Positions 27,036-36,702 of a stretch of DNA of 64,000 bases are shown here, piece by piece. This DNA is from Achromobacter aloeverae. GTDB lineage: Bacteria > Pseudomonadota > Gammaproteobacteria > Burkholderiales > Burkholderiaceae_B. The stretch covers positions 992,001-1,056,000 of the forward strand of contig NZ_PYAL01000001.1 of assembly GCF_004121055.1 (NCBI RefSeq), in the 5' to 3' direction. The first letter of the stretch is position 1; each line of letters opens with the position of its first letter. Below the pieces are notes generated by a model that was not told the origin of the DNA, ran no database searches, and saw only the letters and a program-made list of their open reading frames with translations. The position numbers were made by a program, and so were the translations under genes.

Positions 27036-28339
27036 TAGCGTTTTCCTCCAAATTTGAGAATGCGGGCGGAATGCCCCGATTCGGTCAGCGCGTCGGCCAC
27101 GCTGGCCTCGATGGCATCGAGGCCGCGCTGCAGCAGTTCGTCCTCGATGGTGAGCGCCGGCAGGAACTTGAGCACTTCGTCATGCGCCCCGGAGGTCTCG
27201 ATGACGACGCCGCGCTCGAAAGCCTTGCGGGCGATGGCGTTGGCCAGCTCGGGCGTCGCGGTCGACACCAGGCCCTGGATCAGGCCGCGACCGCGCACGG
27301 CCAGGCCGGACCCGGGATAGCTGTGCGCCAGGTTCTCCAGCCAGTCGCGCACCAGCCTTTCCTTGCGCTGGACGTCCAGGGTGAAAGCGTCGTCGCTCCA
27401 GTACGTGCGCAGCGCCGCGGCGGCGGTGACGAAAGCCAGGTTGTTGCCGCGGAAGGTGCCGCTATGCGCGCCCGGCTTCCATACGTCCAGTTCCGGCTTC
27501 ATCAACACCAGCGACATCGGCAGGCCGAACCCCGACAGCGACTTCGACAAGGTGATGATGTCGGGCTGGATGCCGGCGCTTTCGAAGCTGAAGAAGCTGC
27601 CGGTGCGGCCGCAGCCGACCTGGATGTCGTCGACGATCAGCAACATGTCGTGGCGACGGCAGACCTTCTCCAGCTCCTTGAGCCAGCGCAGCGTCGCCAC
27701 GTTGACACCGCCCTCGCCCTGCACCGTCTCGACGATCACCGCGGCCGACTTGTCCATGCCGCTGCTCGGGTCGTCCAGCATCTTCTCCATGTAGGCCATG
27801 GTGTCCACGTCCGGACCGAAATAGCCGTCATAGGGCATGAAGGTGGTGTTGCCCAGCGCATAGCCCGCGGCGTCGCGGAACTTGGCATTGGCCGTGGCGC
27901 CCAGCGAACCGCCGCTCACGCCATGGAAGCCGTGGGTGAACGAAATGATGTTCGGCCGGCCCTTGACCTGGCGCGCGATCTTCAGCGCCGCCTCCACCGC
28001 ATTGGTGCCGGTGGGGCCGGTGAACTGCAAGGTATAGCGCCACTTGCGCGGCCGCAGCAGCACCTCGTCGACGGTCTGCAGGAAGCGCTTCTTGGCGCTG
28101 GTGGCCATGTCCAGGCCGTGCACCACGCCGTCGGCCGCCAGGTACTCAAGCAGCTCCGACTTGAACAATGGGTTGTTGTGGCCGTAGTTCAACGTGCCCG
28201 CGCCGCTGAAGAAATCGATGTACTCGGTTCCGTCCTCGTCGATCAGCAAGGAGCCACGTGCCTGGTTGAAAATCACCGGAAAGGACCGGATGTAGCCCCG
28301 CACTTCGGACTCCATGCGATCAAAGATTTTCAAGTCCAT
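27035..28339 (-). CDS. ectB: Diaminobutyrate-2-oxoglutarate transaminase EctB
   Basis: PLP enzyme making L-2,4-diaminobutyrate from aspartate semialdehyde and glutamate, the first step of ectoine synthesis. The 434-residue class III aminotransferase has the cofactor-lysine region as Lys266 in IITLSKSLSG, the aspartate in LLIVDDIQ, and FTGPTGTNAVEAALK in the phosphate-binding region. The start has a GGGAGAG site. It overlaps ectC by one base and lies 108 bp after ectA. Confidence 0.97.
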   Translation of the reverse strand: MDLKIFDRMESEVRGYIRSFPVIFNQARGSLLIDEDGTEYIDFFSGAGTLNYGHNNPLFKSELLEYLAADGVVHGLDMATSAKKRFLQTVDEVLLRPRKWRYTLQFTGPTGTNAVEAALKIARQVKGRPNIISFTHGFHGVSGGSLGATANAKFRDAAGYALGNTTFMPYDGYFGPDVDTMAYMEKMLDDPSSGMDKSAAVIVETVQGEGGVNVATLRWLKELEKVCRRHDMLLIVDDIQVGCGRTGSFFSFESAGIQPDIITLSKSLSGFGLPMSLVLMKPELDVWKPGAHSGTFRGNNLAFVTAAAALRTYWSDDAFTLDVQRKERLVRDWLENLAHSYPGSGLAVRGRGLIQGLVSTATPELANAIARKAFERGVVIETSGAHDEVLKFLPALTIEDELLQRGLDAIEASVADALTESGHSARILKFGGKR

Positions 28340-28447
28340 AAACTTCTCTCCCTCATTGTGGTTGACTGGTGACCGATCGCATGCGCGGCCGGTCCTGGAT
28401 CATCGAAGGGCTGTCGAACAGCCCGTTCAAATGGAAGCCCTTCGTCG

Positions 28448-28993
28448 CTAGGCCGCGACGGGGACGGACGCGAAAGGTCCGATCCGCAACAGCATTTCGT
28501 CGTCGTGGTCGCCGTCATGGCCGAACAACTGCTTGCCGAACAAGGGCTGTTCCGCGATGTGCGCGCCCAGGTCTGAAGCCAGGCTGGTGAAGGTGCGGCG
28601 CGAAGGCTGGTTGTCGGGGCCCACGGTGGTCTCCAGCTGGCGGATATGGGCCAGGCCGGGACGGCCCAGCAGGTGGCGCAGCATGGCGCCCGCCAGGCCA
28701 TGGCCGCGCGCGCGCTCATGCACGGCGACCTGCCAGACGAACAAGGTGTCTGGCGACGTGGGAGGAATGTAGGCGGAGATGAATCCGTCGATATTCCCGC
28801 CGGCGCTTTCGGCCACGATGCAGGTATCGGCGAAATGCTCGCAGAGGAGCAGGTAGGCGTAGACCGAGTTGAGGTCCAGGGGGGGACATTCGGCGATCAG
28901 CCGGTGCAGGGCTGCACCATCGGCGATCCGCGGCCGTCGCAGGGTGTGCGCGGGCCGTTTCTGGGTGATGGAGGCGGTGGCAGTGGAAGCGAT
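28448..28993 (-). CDS. ectA: L-2,4-diaminobutyrate N-gamma-acetyltransferase EctA, apparently with an ATC start
   Basis: GNAT-fold acetyltransferase for the second step of ectoine synthesis. The frame from 29056 to 28448 is uninterrupted and contains the whole family core: [39 protein letters not shown] (acetyl-CoA loop) and [12 protein letters not shown]. However, no ATG, GTG or TTG occurs upstream of this core. The first GTG, at 28816, would delete a third of the protein. ATC at 28993 lies 8 bp after AAGGA and would give 181 residues beginning (M)[10 protein letters not shown], the usual size. ATC is therefore proposed as start, or as a mutated or miscalled ATG. ATA at 29044 is a less likely alternative. 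Confidence 0.85.
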   Translation of the reverse strand: MASTATASITQKRPAHTLRRPRIADGAALHRLIAECPPLDLNSVYAYLLLCEHFADTCIVAESAGGNIDGFISAYIPPTSPDTLFVWQVAVHERARGHGLAGAMLRHLLGRPGLAHIRQLETTVGPDNQPSRRTFTSLASDLGAHIAEQPLFGKQLFGHDGDHDDEMLLRIGPFASVPVAA

Positions 28994-29056
28994 AACGGAG
29001 TTCCTTTTCTCTTCAGCTGTGCAAGGTGTATGCGCAGGGTGTATGCGTAGCGACGC

Positions 29057-29635
29057 TCAGACGACCAGCCCGGATTCCGGCGCGGGCCCCGAGGTCGGTA
29101 TGTCGAGGATGGCTGTCCCGCCTTCGCTATTCGGCTCCGGCGGCGCGGCCTGGCCGCCCTGCTCCATCAACGCGACGATGCGCTCCAGGGACAGGGTGAT
29201 GGTGGCTTGCTCCAGTTCCGGCAAGGCGTTCAAGACTTCGGCCAGATGCTTTTGCAACGGCGAGGGAGCCGCTTCGGCCAGCGCCGCGCCGGCCGGCGTG
29301 GCGGTGACGAACACGGTGCGGCGATCCTCGCGGCTACGCTCGCGGCGCACCAGCTCCTTGTCCTCCAGGCGGTCCAGGATGCCGACCACGGTGCTGGGAC
29401 TGACGTGGATCTCGCGGCTGATCGCCGTGGCCGTGATGGGGCCCAGCGCGATGACCGTGCGCAAGCACATCAGTTGCGGCGCCGTGATATGGCTGACGGC
29501 GGCCAACTGCCGGGAATGCAGGGCGATCGAGCGCGTGATGCGGCGCAGGGCGCGCAGGATGCGCAAGTCGTATTGCTGGGCGTTGGCCGTTGCGGGAGTG
29601 GTCATAAGGGGCTTTGCCTCGGGCTGAGACGCCAT
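29057..29635 (-). CDS. ectR: MarR-family regulator of ectoine synthesis, EctR-like
   Basis: The 192-residue winged-helix protein has a MarR DNA-binding region (TATAISREIHVSPSTVVGILDRLEDKELVRRERS) flanked by dimerisation helices. It lies 63 bp upstream of ectA on the same strand, as EctR repressors do in methylotrophs and other ectoine producers, so it probably represses its own operon ectR-ectABCD and is relieved by osmotic stress. The start may be ATG 29635 or ATG 29605 (182 residues); neither has a strong ribosome site. The C-terminal tail after residue 165 is disordered and Pro/Glu-rich. Confidence 0.88.
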   Translation of the reverse strand: MASQPEAKPLMTTPATANAQQYDLRILRALRRITRSIALHSRQLAAVSHITAPQLMCLRTVIALGPITATAISREIHVSPSTVVGILDRLEDKELVRRERSREDRRTVFVTATPAGAALAEAAPSPLQKHLAEVLNALPELEQATITLSLERIVALMEQGGQAAPPEPNSEGGTAILDIPTSGPAPESGLVV

Positions 29636-29648
29636 TAAAAATCACGAG

Positions 29649-29688
29649 TGAAATCAGTCTTGTTGAATTGATTTCAGTGCGAATTATA
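29649..29688 (-). promoter_or_regulatory. Promoter and likely EctR operator of the ect operon
   Basis: On the minus strand a perfect TATAAT -10 element occupies 29688-29683, with a weak -35 (about TTCCTT) 17 bp upstream. Immediately downstream lies a perfect inverted repeat TGAAATCA-N12-TGATTTCA (29649-29656 and 29669-29676). Its half-sites are centred 20 bp apart, two helical turns, as expected for a winged-helix dimer. It covers the predicted transcription start, so a bound MarR protein would block initiation. The rest of the 29689-30050 gap is AT-richer than its surroundings and holds only the parC terminator. Confidence 0.7.
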
Positions 29689-29980
29689 TCGACGCATTGG
29701 ATTGGAAGGAATAGAAAATGTAAAACCCGGACGCGAATAGGCAATGGCCGGGGCGATGTGCATGCCTGGTTTTTGAAAAATGAAAGGAGTTCCCGGGAGT
29801 ACGGGGCAGAAAAGCGGCCAACGGTGCGCAATGCGTTACGAGCCCCTGGCAGTTTGTTCCAGCACACAAAGTTACAAACTCGCCGGCTGCCGGCCGGTCC
29901 TGCGGAAAATCAGCACAGGGGTCCGCAAGGGGCGGAGCTTGCCGGGCCGTGCGAGCGGACGCCGTCAAGATCGCCCGCCC

Positions 29981-30029
29981 AAAATAAATGCCCCCCGACA
30001 GCGGGACATGGGTCCAGCTGTCGGGGGGC
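29981..30029 (-). terminator. Rho-independent terminator of parC
   Basis: Arms GCCCCCCGACAGC (29990-30002) and GCTGTCGGGGGGC (30017-30029) make a 13-bp stem with a 14-base loop. On the minus strand it is followed by ATTTATTTT. It lies 21 bp after the parC stop. Confidence 0.9.
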
Positions 30030-30050
30030 TAGCCTGACCTCGCGCCTGTC

Positions 30051-32360
30051 CTACAGCACCGGCGACAACACAGGCTGCTTGGGCCGCACTTCCAGCTGGC
30101 GCCCCTTGCGGGCCCGCTTGCCGACATAAGGCTGCAGGCTGGCGCCCACCAGGATGTCCTCGGTCTGCTTGTTGCGGTACAGGCCGACGGCACGCAGGCC
30201 GGCCGGTCCCACGGGCACGGTCTGGGCCACCTTGTCGTTGCCGTCCAGGCCCATGAGGATGGTGCCGCGGCCGCCGCCGGCCAGCACCTTGACCTCGTCC
30301 AGGCTGAACACCAGGAACTTGCCCTTGGCCGACAGCAGCGCCAGTTGCGTGGCGCCGGTGAACACCGGCACCGGCCGCAGCAGCGCGTCGCCCGTTTCCA
30401 GCGTGACGAACTGCTTGCCGGCGCGCTGGCGGCTGCTCATGTCGCCCAGCTTGGCGATGAAACCGAAACCGCCCTCGGTGGCGAACAGCCAGCGCGTATC
30501 CGGCGCCGCGGCGATCATGTGGGTGATGCGCGTGCCGCTGGCCAGGTCGATCATGGTCGTCACCGGCTGGCCGTCGCCGCGCGCCGACGGCAACGACGAC
30601 ACCGCCACGCTGTAGGCGCGGCCGTTATCGCCCAGCGCGATGAGCGTATCCGTCGTGCGGCACTCGAAGGCGCCATACAGGTCGTCGCCCTGCTTGAAGG
30701 AAAACTGCGCTACGTCGTGCCCATGCCCCTGCCGCGCACGCAGCCAACCCTTCTGCGACACGATGACCGTCACCGGCTCATCGACCACACGGGTCTCGAC
30801 CACGGCCCGCTCGGCCACCTTGATCAGCGTGCGGCGATCGTCGCCGTATTGCTTGGCGTCGGCCTCGATCTCGCGCACGATGGTGCGCTTGAGCGAAGAC
30901 GGGTTGTCCAGCAGTTCCTGCAGCTTGGCCTGTTCTTCCCGCTTGTCGGCGAGTTCCTGCTCGACCTTGATGCCATCCAGGCGGGCCAGCTGGCGCAAGC
31001 GCATTTCCAGGATGTCCTCGGCCTGGCGCTCGCTGAGCTTGAAACGGGCCATCAGCGCCGCGCGCGGCTCGTCGGACTCGCGGATGGTCTGGATGACTTC
31101 GTCGACGTTGAGATAGACGACCATGCGCCCTTCCAGCACATGGATGCGGTCGATGACCTTGTCCAGGCGATGGCGCGTGCGGCGCGTCACCGTATCGGTG
31201 CGGAAGGCCAGCCACTCGACCAGGACGTCGCGCAGCGGCTTCTGGCGCGGCCGGCCGTCGGTGCCGATGCACACGAGGTTGATCGGCACGCTGCTTTCCA
31301 TGCTGGTCTGCGCCAGCAGGGTGTTGACGAATTCGTCGCGGTCCACGCGCGAGGTCTTGGGTTCGAACACCAGCCGCACCGGCGCATCCTTGCCCGACTC
31401 GTCGCGCACGGCGTCCAGCAGGCCCAGCATCAAGGCCTTGGACTGCTGCTGTTCGGGCGTCAGGCTCTTCTTGCCGGCCTTGACCTTGGGATTGGTGATT
31501 TCCTCGATTTCCTCCAGCACGCGCTGGCAGGACGCGCCCGGGGGCAGTTCATTGACCACCAACTGCCATTGCCCGCGCGCCATTTCCTCGAACGTCCAGC
31601 GCGCGCGCGCCTTCAGCGACCCGCGACCGACGCTGTAGATCTGCGCGATGTCCTGCGGCGACGTGATGATCTGGCCGCCGCCCGCGAAGTCAGGCCCCGG
31701 CAGCAGGCTGAACAGCTCCTCATCCGCCAGCGTGGGGTGCTTCAGCAGGGCCACGCAGGCCTGGGCGACCTCGCGCAGGTTGTGCGGGGGGATCTCCGTG
31801 GCCATGCCCACGGCAATGCCGGACGCGCCGTTCAACAGCATCATCGGCAAGCGCGCCGGCAGCATCTGCGGTTCCTGCTGGCTGCCGTCGTAATTGGGGA
31901 TGAAGTCGACGGTGCCTTCGTCCAGCTCGTCCAGCAAGAGCCGCGAGATCGGCGTCAGGCGCGCTTCGGTGTAACGCATGGCGGCGGCGTTGTCGCCGTC
32001 GCGCGAACCGAAGTTGCCCTGGCCGTCCACCAGCGGATAGCGCAGGGAAAAGTTCTGCGCCATGCGCACCATGGCGTCGTAGGCCGCCTGGTCGCCGTGG
32101 GGATGGTATTTGCCCAGCACGTCGCCCACCACGCGGGCGGACTTGACGTGCTTGGACGTGGGGCCCAGCCCCATGGCCTGCATGGCGTACAGGATGCGGC
32201 GCTGCACCGGCTTCTGGCCGTCGCCGACGTCCGGCAGCGCGCGGCCGCGCACCACGGAGACGGCGTAGTCCAGGTAGGCCTGTTCCGCGTAGAGGCCCAG
32301 GGTGATGGCGCTGTCGCCCGAGGGCGGCTCGAACAGGCCGGGTTGATTGCTATCGGTCAT
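30051..32360 (-). CDS. parC: DNA topoisomerase IV subunit A
   Basis: Breaks and rejoins DNA to unlink daughter chromosomes. In the 769-residue protein the catalytic tyrosine is Tyr130 in [13 protein letters not shown]. The N-terminal breakage-reunion domain, a coiled-coil section (about residues 400-480) and the C-terminal wrapping beta-propeller repeats (such as [12 protein letters not shown] and GRGTILMGL) follow in order. In the quinolone-resistance region [12 protein letters not shown], the residue matching E. coli ParC Ser80 is Gln91 and that matching Glu84 is Asp95. It begins 46 bp after parE, so the two probably form an operon. Confidence 0.97.
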   Translation of the reverse strand: MTDSNQPGLFEPPSGDSAITLGLYAEQAYLDYAVSVVRGRALPDVGDGQKPVQRRILYAMQAMGLGPTSKHVKSARVVGDVLGKYHPHGDQAAYDAMVRMAQNFSLRYPLVDGQGNFGSRDGDNAAAMRYTEARLTPISRLLLDELDEGTVDFIPNYDGSQQEPQMLPARLPMMLLNGASGIAVGMATEIPPHNLREVAQACVALLKHPTLADEELFSLLPGPDFAGGGQIITSPQDIAQIYSVGRGSLKARARWTFEEMARGQWQLVVNELPPGASCQRVLEEIEEITNPKVKAGKKSLTPEQQQSKALMLGLLDAVRDESGKDAPVRLVFEPKTSRVDRDEFVNTLLAQTSMESSVPINLVCIGTDGRPRQKPLRDVLVEWLAFRTDTVTRRTRHRLDKVIDRIHVLEGRMVVYLNVDEVIQTIRESDEPRAALMARFKLSERQAEDILEMRLRQLARLDGIKVEQELADKREEQAKLQELLDNPSSLKRTIVREIEADAKQYGDDRRTLIKVAERAVVETRVVDEPVTVIVSQKGWLRARQGHGHDVAQFSFKQGDDLYGAFECRTTDTLIALGDNGRAYSVAVSSLPSARGDGQPVTTMIDLASGTRITHMIAAAPDTRWLFATEGGFGFIAKLGDMSSRQRAGKQFVTLETGDALLRPVPVFTGATQLALLSAKGKFLVFSLDEVKVLAGGGRGTILMGLDGNDKVAQTVPVGPAGLRAVGLYRNKQTEDILVGASLQPYVGKRARKGRQLEVRPKQPVLSPVL

Positions 32361-32406
32361 AGGTTTCGCGAGCCGTGGCCGGCTCCAGCATCGATTCGTT
32401 CAGGTG

Positions 32407-34368
32407 TCAGATATCGAGTTCGGCGAGGTTGCCTTTTTCCTCGATCCAGGTGCGGCGTTGCGACGATTCGCCCTTGCCCATGAGCATGTCGAACATGCGC
32501 GTGGTGTCTTCCACGGTCAATTCGCCATAGCCCACCGGCAGCAGGCGCCGGGTGTCCGGGTTCATCGTGGTTTCCCACAACTGTTCCGCGCTCATTTCGC
32601 CCAGGCCCTTGAAGCGGCTGATGCTCCACGCGCCCTCGCGCACGCCTTCCTTGCGCAGCTTGTCCTGCACGGCCTCAAGTTCTCCGGCGTCCAGGCAATA
32701 CACCTTGCGCGGCGGCCGCTTGCCCTGCGCCGGCACGTCCACGCGGAACAGCGGCGGCCTGGCGACATAGACGTTCCCGGCCTCGACCAGCTTGGGGAAG
32801 TGCTTGTAGAACAGCGTCAGCAGGAGCACCTGGATGTGCGAGCCGTCGACGTCCGCGTCGGAAAGGATGCAGATACGGCCATAGCGCAGGCCGGACAGGT
32901 CCGGCGTGTCGTTCGGCCCATGGGGATCGACCCCGATGGCGACCGAAATATCGTGGATTTCATTGTTGGCGAAGAGACGGTCGCGCTCGACCTCCCACGA
33001 GTTCAGCACCTTGCCGCGCAGGGGCAGCACCGCCTGGAATTCCTTGTCGCGGCCCATCTTGGCGGAACCACCGGCCGAATCGCCCTCCACCAGGAAGACT
33101 TCGGTGCGGCTGGCGTCGCTCGATTCGCAATCGGTCAGTTTGCCGGGCAGCACCGCCACGCCGGAACTCTTGCGCTTTTCGACCTTCTGCGCGGAACGGG
33201 CGCGCGCCTGCGCCTGGCGGATCGCCAGCTCGGCCAGCTTCTTGCCGTATTCGACGTTGCTGTGCAGCCACAGGTCCAGGGCGCTCTTGGCGAAGCCGCC
33301 CACCAGCCGCACGGCATCGCGGCTGTTCAGGCGTTCCTTGATCTGGCCCTGGAACTGCGGGTCCAGCACCTTGGCCGACAGCACGAAGCTGGCGCGCGCG
33401 AACACGTCTTCCGGCAAGAGCTTCACCCCCTTGGGCAGCAGGCTGTGCAGTTCCGCGAAGTTCTTGACGGCGCCGAACAGGCCTTCGCGCAGGCCAGATT
33501 CGTGGGTGCCGCCGGCGGGCGTGGGTATGAGATTGACGTAGGACTCGCGCACCACATTGCCGTCTTCCGCCCAGGCCACCGCCCATTGGGCGCCCTCGCC
33601 TTCGGCGAAGCTCTCGTGGTCGGCGCCCGCGTATTGGGCGCCCTCGAACATCGGCACCATCAGCTCGGCGCCGCCCAGGGCTTCGGTCAGGTAGCCCCGC
33701 AGGCCGTCCTCGTACAGCCAGGTCTTGACCTCGCCGGACTTCTCGGTGGTCAGCGTGACCTTCACGCCAGGCAGCAGCACGGCCTTGCTGCGCAGCAGGT
33801 GGGTCAGTTCGCCCAACGGGATATGGGCGGTGTCGAAGTACTTGGCGTCCGGCCATACGCGGACCCGCGTGCCGGATTTCTTGCGCGGCGCGCCGGTGAA
33901 CGGCGCCAGCGGCTCGGCCACGTCGCCGTCACGGAAGACCATTTGGTGGATGCCGCCATCGCGCCAGACAGTCACCTCCAGGCGCGTGGCCAGGGCATTG
34001 GTCACCGACACGCCGACGCCGTGCAGGCCGCCGGAGAAGGCATAGGCGCCGCCGCCCTGCTTGTCGAACTTGCCGCCCGCGTGCAGGCGGGTAAAGACCA
34101 GCTCGACCACAGGGGCATTTTCCTCCGGGTGCAGGCCGACCGGAATGCCGCGGCCGTCGTCCTCCACGGAGACGCTGCCGTCGGTGTGCAAAGTGACCTG
34201 GATATGCTTGCCGTTGCCGGCCAGGGCCTCGTCAGCGGCGTTGTCGATGACTTCCTGCACGATGTGCAGCGGATTTTCGGTGCGGGTGTACATGCCCGGG
34301 CGTTGCCGCACGGGCTCCAGGCCCTTCAGGACCCGGATCGACGACTCGGTGTAACGTGGTGTGGCCAA
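32407..34368 (-). CDS. parE: DNA topoisomerase IV subunit B
   Basis: ATPase subunit of topoisomerase IV. The 653-residue protein has the GHKL ATP-binding motifs (EVIDNAADEALAG, GRGIPVG, GGLHGVGVSVTNAL) and the Toprim motifs EGDSAGG, PLRGKVLN and DADVDGSHI. No ATG fits the family N-terminus. TTG at 34368, with GGGGA just upstream, gives MATPRYTESSIRVLKGLEPV, the standard ParE start. An ATG at 34602 would add 78 unrelated residues and is rejected. It is followed by parC. Confidence 0.95.
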   Translation of the reverse strand: MATPRYTESSIRVLKGLEPVRQRPGMYTRTENPLHIVQEVIDNAADEALAGNGKHIQVTLHTDGSVSVEDDGRGIPVGLHPEENAPVVELVFTRLHAGGKFDKQGGGAYAFSGGLHGVGVSVTNALATRLEVTVWRDGGIHQMVFRDGDVAEPLAPFTGAPRKKSGTRVRVWPDAKYFDTAHIPLGELTHLLRSKAVLLPGVKVTLTTEKSGEVKTWLYEDGLRGYLTEALGGAELMVPMFEGAQYAGADHESFAEGEGAQWAVAWAEDGNVVRESYVNLIPTPAGGTHESGLREGLFGAVKNFAELHSLLPKGVKLLPEDVFARASFVLSAKVLDPQFQGQIKERLNSRDAVRLVGGFAKSALDLWLHSNVEYGKKLAELAIRQAQARARSAQKVEKRKSSGVAVLPGKLTDCESSDASRTEVFLVEGDSAGGSAKMGRDKEFQAVLPLRGKVLNSWEVERDRLFANNEIHDISVAIGVDPHGPNDTPDLSGLRYGRICILSDADVDGSHIQVLLLTLFYKHFPKLVEAGNVYVARPPLFRVDVPAQGKRPPRKVYCLDAGELEAVQDKLRKEGVREGAWSISRFKGLGEMSAEQLWETTMNPDTRRLLPVGYGELTVEDTTRMFDMLMGKGESSQRRTWIEEKGNLAELDI

Positions 34369-34864
34369 GTTATCCCCAACATCTGTGGAAAAAAACCGAC
34401 ATTTTACGGAAAGGCTCAGGATTGGCGCGGCTTCCGGTGGAATGCGCACAGTCTGACCAGTACCGGCATGACGGTGGTAACGAAAGGCCCGGTGGAATCC
34501 GGTCCGGGCGGGTCTTTTCCGGCACGGGGACCTGGTCCCCGGCCCGCGATTCGCCCCCGGACCGACGGCCCACCGGACCGCGAGGCCGTTTATGCTACAC
34601 AAAACCGGTGAAGCCTGTTCGTATGGACAGTGGTATGCTTTAATCCTGTCAACTCAAAAACGCCGGGTTTGAGCGCAGGCAATGCGGCGGGACTTCCCCG
34701 CCGCAGGCAATGTAGAGGAAAATGAGCGCCAGGGAACCCCTGGTTACTCGCTGGTGTCCCAGGCTACAGGCCTGCCGGATGCAATCCTGTCAGCCACCCG
34801 CGGCACGCCATTCCTCGCCGGTTCTGCCGGCCGCCTAGCGCAAAAAACCTAACGAGAAACCGCC
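34369..34864. other. Divergent parE-trxA intergenic region with DnaA-box-like sites and hairpins
   Basis: No gene is seen in these 496 bp. Next to parE, TTATCCCCA (34370-34378) and TGTGGAAAA (34384-34392) are each one base from a DnaA box and face each other. Nearer trxA, an 8-bp-stem hairpin, GCGGCGGG-ACTTC-CCCGCCGC (34684-34704), is flanked by two copies of GCAGGCAATG. Several smaller stems follow (CCAGG/CCTGG, GCCGG/CCGGC), suggesting a structured trxA leader or a small RNA. Promoter hexamers are weak. Confidence 0.4.
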
Positions 34865-35194
34865 ATGAGCGACCAAATCAAGCATGTAAGCGACGCCAGC
34901 TTCGAAGCCGATGTCCTGAAGTCCGACGTCCCCGTACTGGTGGACTACTGGGCTGCCTGGTGCGGCCCCTGCAAGATGATTGCCCCGATCCTGGAAGAAG
35001 TGGCCAAGGAATACAATGGCCGCCTGACCATCGCCAAGCTCAACGTCGACGAGAACCAGGATACGCCCGCCAAGTACGGCATCCGCGGCATTCCGACGCT
35101 GATGCTGTTCAAGGGCGGTCAAGCCGCCGCCACCAAGGTCGGCGCCCTGTCGAAATCGCAGCTGACGGCCTTCCTGGACAGCGCCCTGAGTTAA
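34865..35194 (+). CDS. trxA: Thioredoxin 1
   Basis: Cytoplasmic disulfide reductase. The 109-residue protein has the active site WCGPC (in [14 protein letters not shown]) and the cis-proline region RGIPTLMLF. Size is standard. It precedes rho by 76 bp on the same strand, a pairing common in proteobacteria. Confidence 0.98.
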   Translation: MSDQIKHVSDASFEADVLKSDVPVLVDYWAAWCGPCKMIAPILEEVAKEYNGRLTIAKLNVDENQDTPAKYGIRGIPTLMLFKGGQAAATKVGALSKSQLTAFLDSALS

Positions 35195-35270
35195 TTTTTC
35201 CCTTTCTCGCGCGGGCCCGTCCGTGGCCCGCCGCCCCACTCTCCCTCTTTCCTCCCCCAACAACACCGCA

Positions 35271-36527
35271 ATGCACCTGAATGAACTAAAGGCGCAGCAC
35301 GTCTCACAACTGCTCGAGCAGGCCGCCAAACTGGAAATCGAGAACGCCAACCGCCTGCGCAAGCAGGAGTTGATGTTCGCCATCATGAAGAAGCGCGCCA
35401 AGCAGGGCGAGCAGATCTTCGGAGACGGCGTGCTCGAAGTCCTGCCGGACGGCTTCGGTTTCCTGCGCTCGCCGGAAACCTCGTACCTGGCCAGCACCGA
35501 CGACATCTACATTTCCCCGTCGCAGATCCGCCGCTTCAACCTGCACACCGGCGACTCGATCGAAGGCGAAGTGCGCACGCCCAAGGATGGCGAGCGCTAT
35601 TTCGCGCTGGTGAAGGTGGACAAGGTCAACGGCCTGGCGCCCGAGGCGATCAAGCATCGCATCATGTTCGAGAACCTGACGCCGCTGCATCCCAATCGGG
35701 TGATGAAGCTGGAACGGGACATCAAGAGCGAAGAAAACCTCACGGGCCGCATCCTGGACGTGTTTTCCCCGCTGGGCGCCGGCCAGCGCGCGCTGATCGT
35801 CGCGCCGCCCAAGTCGGGCAAGACGGTGATGATGCAGCACATCGCGCACGCCATCACCACCAACTTCCCCGAAGCCGTGATGATCGTCCTGCTGGTGGAC
35901 GAACGTCCCGAGGAAGTGACCGAGATGCAGCGCACGGTGCGCGGCGAAGTCGTGGCGTCGACCTTCGACGAACCGGCCACCCGTCATGTGCAGGTTGCCG
36001 AAATGGTCATCGAGAAGGCCAAGCGCCTGGTCGAACTGAAGAAGGACGTGGTGATCCTGCTCGATTCGATCACCCGCCTGGCCCGCGCCTACAACACCGT
36101 GGTGCCGGCGTCGGGCAAGGTGCTGACCGGCGGCGTCGACGCCAACGCCCTGCAGCGTCCGAAGCGCTTCTTCGGCGCGGCGCGCAATATGGAAGAAGGC
36201 GGATCGCTCACCATCATCGGCACGGCGCTGATCGAGACCGGCAGCCGGATGGATGAAGTCATCTACGAAGAGTTCAAGGGCACCGGCAACTCCGAAGTGC
36301 ACCTGGAGCGTCGCCTTGCCGAGAAGCGGGTCTATCCGGCCATCAACCTGAACAAGTCGGGTACCCGCCGCGAAGAACTGCTGATACGCCCGGATCTGCT
36401 GCAGAAGACCTGGGTGCTGCGCAAGTTCATCCACGACATGGATGAAATCCAGGCGATGGAGTTCATCCTGGACAAGATGCGCGCGACGAAGACGAACGAG
36501 CAGTTCTTCGACATGATGAAGAAGTGA
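35271..36527 (+). CDS. rho: Transcription termination factor Rho
   Basis: Hexameric RNA helicase that ends transcription at Rho-dependent sites. The 418-residue protein starts [19 protein letters not shown]. It has the RNA-binding cold-shock-like domain ([14 protein letters not shown]), the Q-loop/R-loop region, and the ATP site in [12 protein letters not shown] (Ser replaces the common Ala in PPKAGKT) with Walker [17 protein letters not shown]. The ATG at 35271 is preferred to an in-frame GTG-type start at 35223. A GC-rich repeat and two terminator hairpins follow. Confidence 0.98.
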   Translation: MHLNELKAQHVSQLLEQAAKLEIENANRLRKQELMFAIMKKRAKQGEQIFGDGVLEVLPDGFGFLRSPETSYLASTDDIYISPSQIRRFNLHTGDSIEGEVRTPKDGERYFALVKVDKVNGLAPEAIKHRIMFENLTPLHPNRVMKLERDIKSEENLTGRILDVFSPLGAGQRALIVAPPKSGKTVMMQHIAHAITTNFPEAVMIVLLVDERPEEVTEMQRTVRGEVVASTFDEPATRHVQVAEMVIEKAKRLVELKKDVVILLDSITRLARAYNTVVPASGKVLTGGVDANALQRPKRFFGAARNMEEGGSLTIIGTALIETGSRMDEVIYEEFKGTGNSEVHLERRLAEKRVYPAINLNKSGTRREELLIRPDLLQKTWVLRKFIHDMDEIQAMEFILDKMRATKTNEQFFDMMKK

Positions 36528-36606
36528 ACCCCCCCCGAAGGCGCTGCGCGCCTTCCCCCCCAGGGGGGCAAACCTGCGGACCGGGGGACCCGGATCCGCG
36601 GTTTCC
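36528..36606 (+). repeat. GC-rich 3' repeat element, copy 2
   Basis: Begins at the base after the rho stop: a C-run, a hairpin AAGGCGC/GCGCCTT, CCCCCCAGGGGGG, then the core at 36576-36601 that is identical over 26 bp to 20451-20476 (opposite strand). Relative to the upstream gene, both copies have the same orientation and order. The small hairpin differs in sequence between copies but keeps pairing. Confidence 0.8.
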
Positions 36607-36657
36607 CGATTGGGCCGGGGTTCTTTTCCCGATTGGGCTGGGGTTCTTTAGTCAGAG

Positions 36658-36683
36658 GCTCGCGCGTGGCGCGGGCTTTTTTT
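36658..36683 (+). terminator. Rho-independent terminator after rho (proximal)
   Basis: An 8-bp GC-rich stem (36658-36665 with 36669-36676, one G-T pair) closed by GTG is followed by seven T residues, 130 bp after the rho stop. Confidence 0.8.
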
Positions 36684-36702
36684 ATTGGGTAGCGGATTGG
36701 GA

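Noticed and set aside
28448-28816. Truncated ectA starting at the GTG at 28816
   Set aside because: Would remove the first third of the acetyltransferase fold, including the conserved [15 protein letters not shown] segment, which is plainly encoded upstream in the same frame.
34369-34602. 78-residue N-terminal extension of ParE
   Set aside because: Unlike any ParE; TTG at 34368 fits the family and has a ribosome site.
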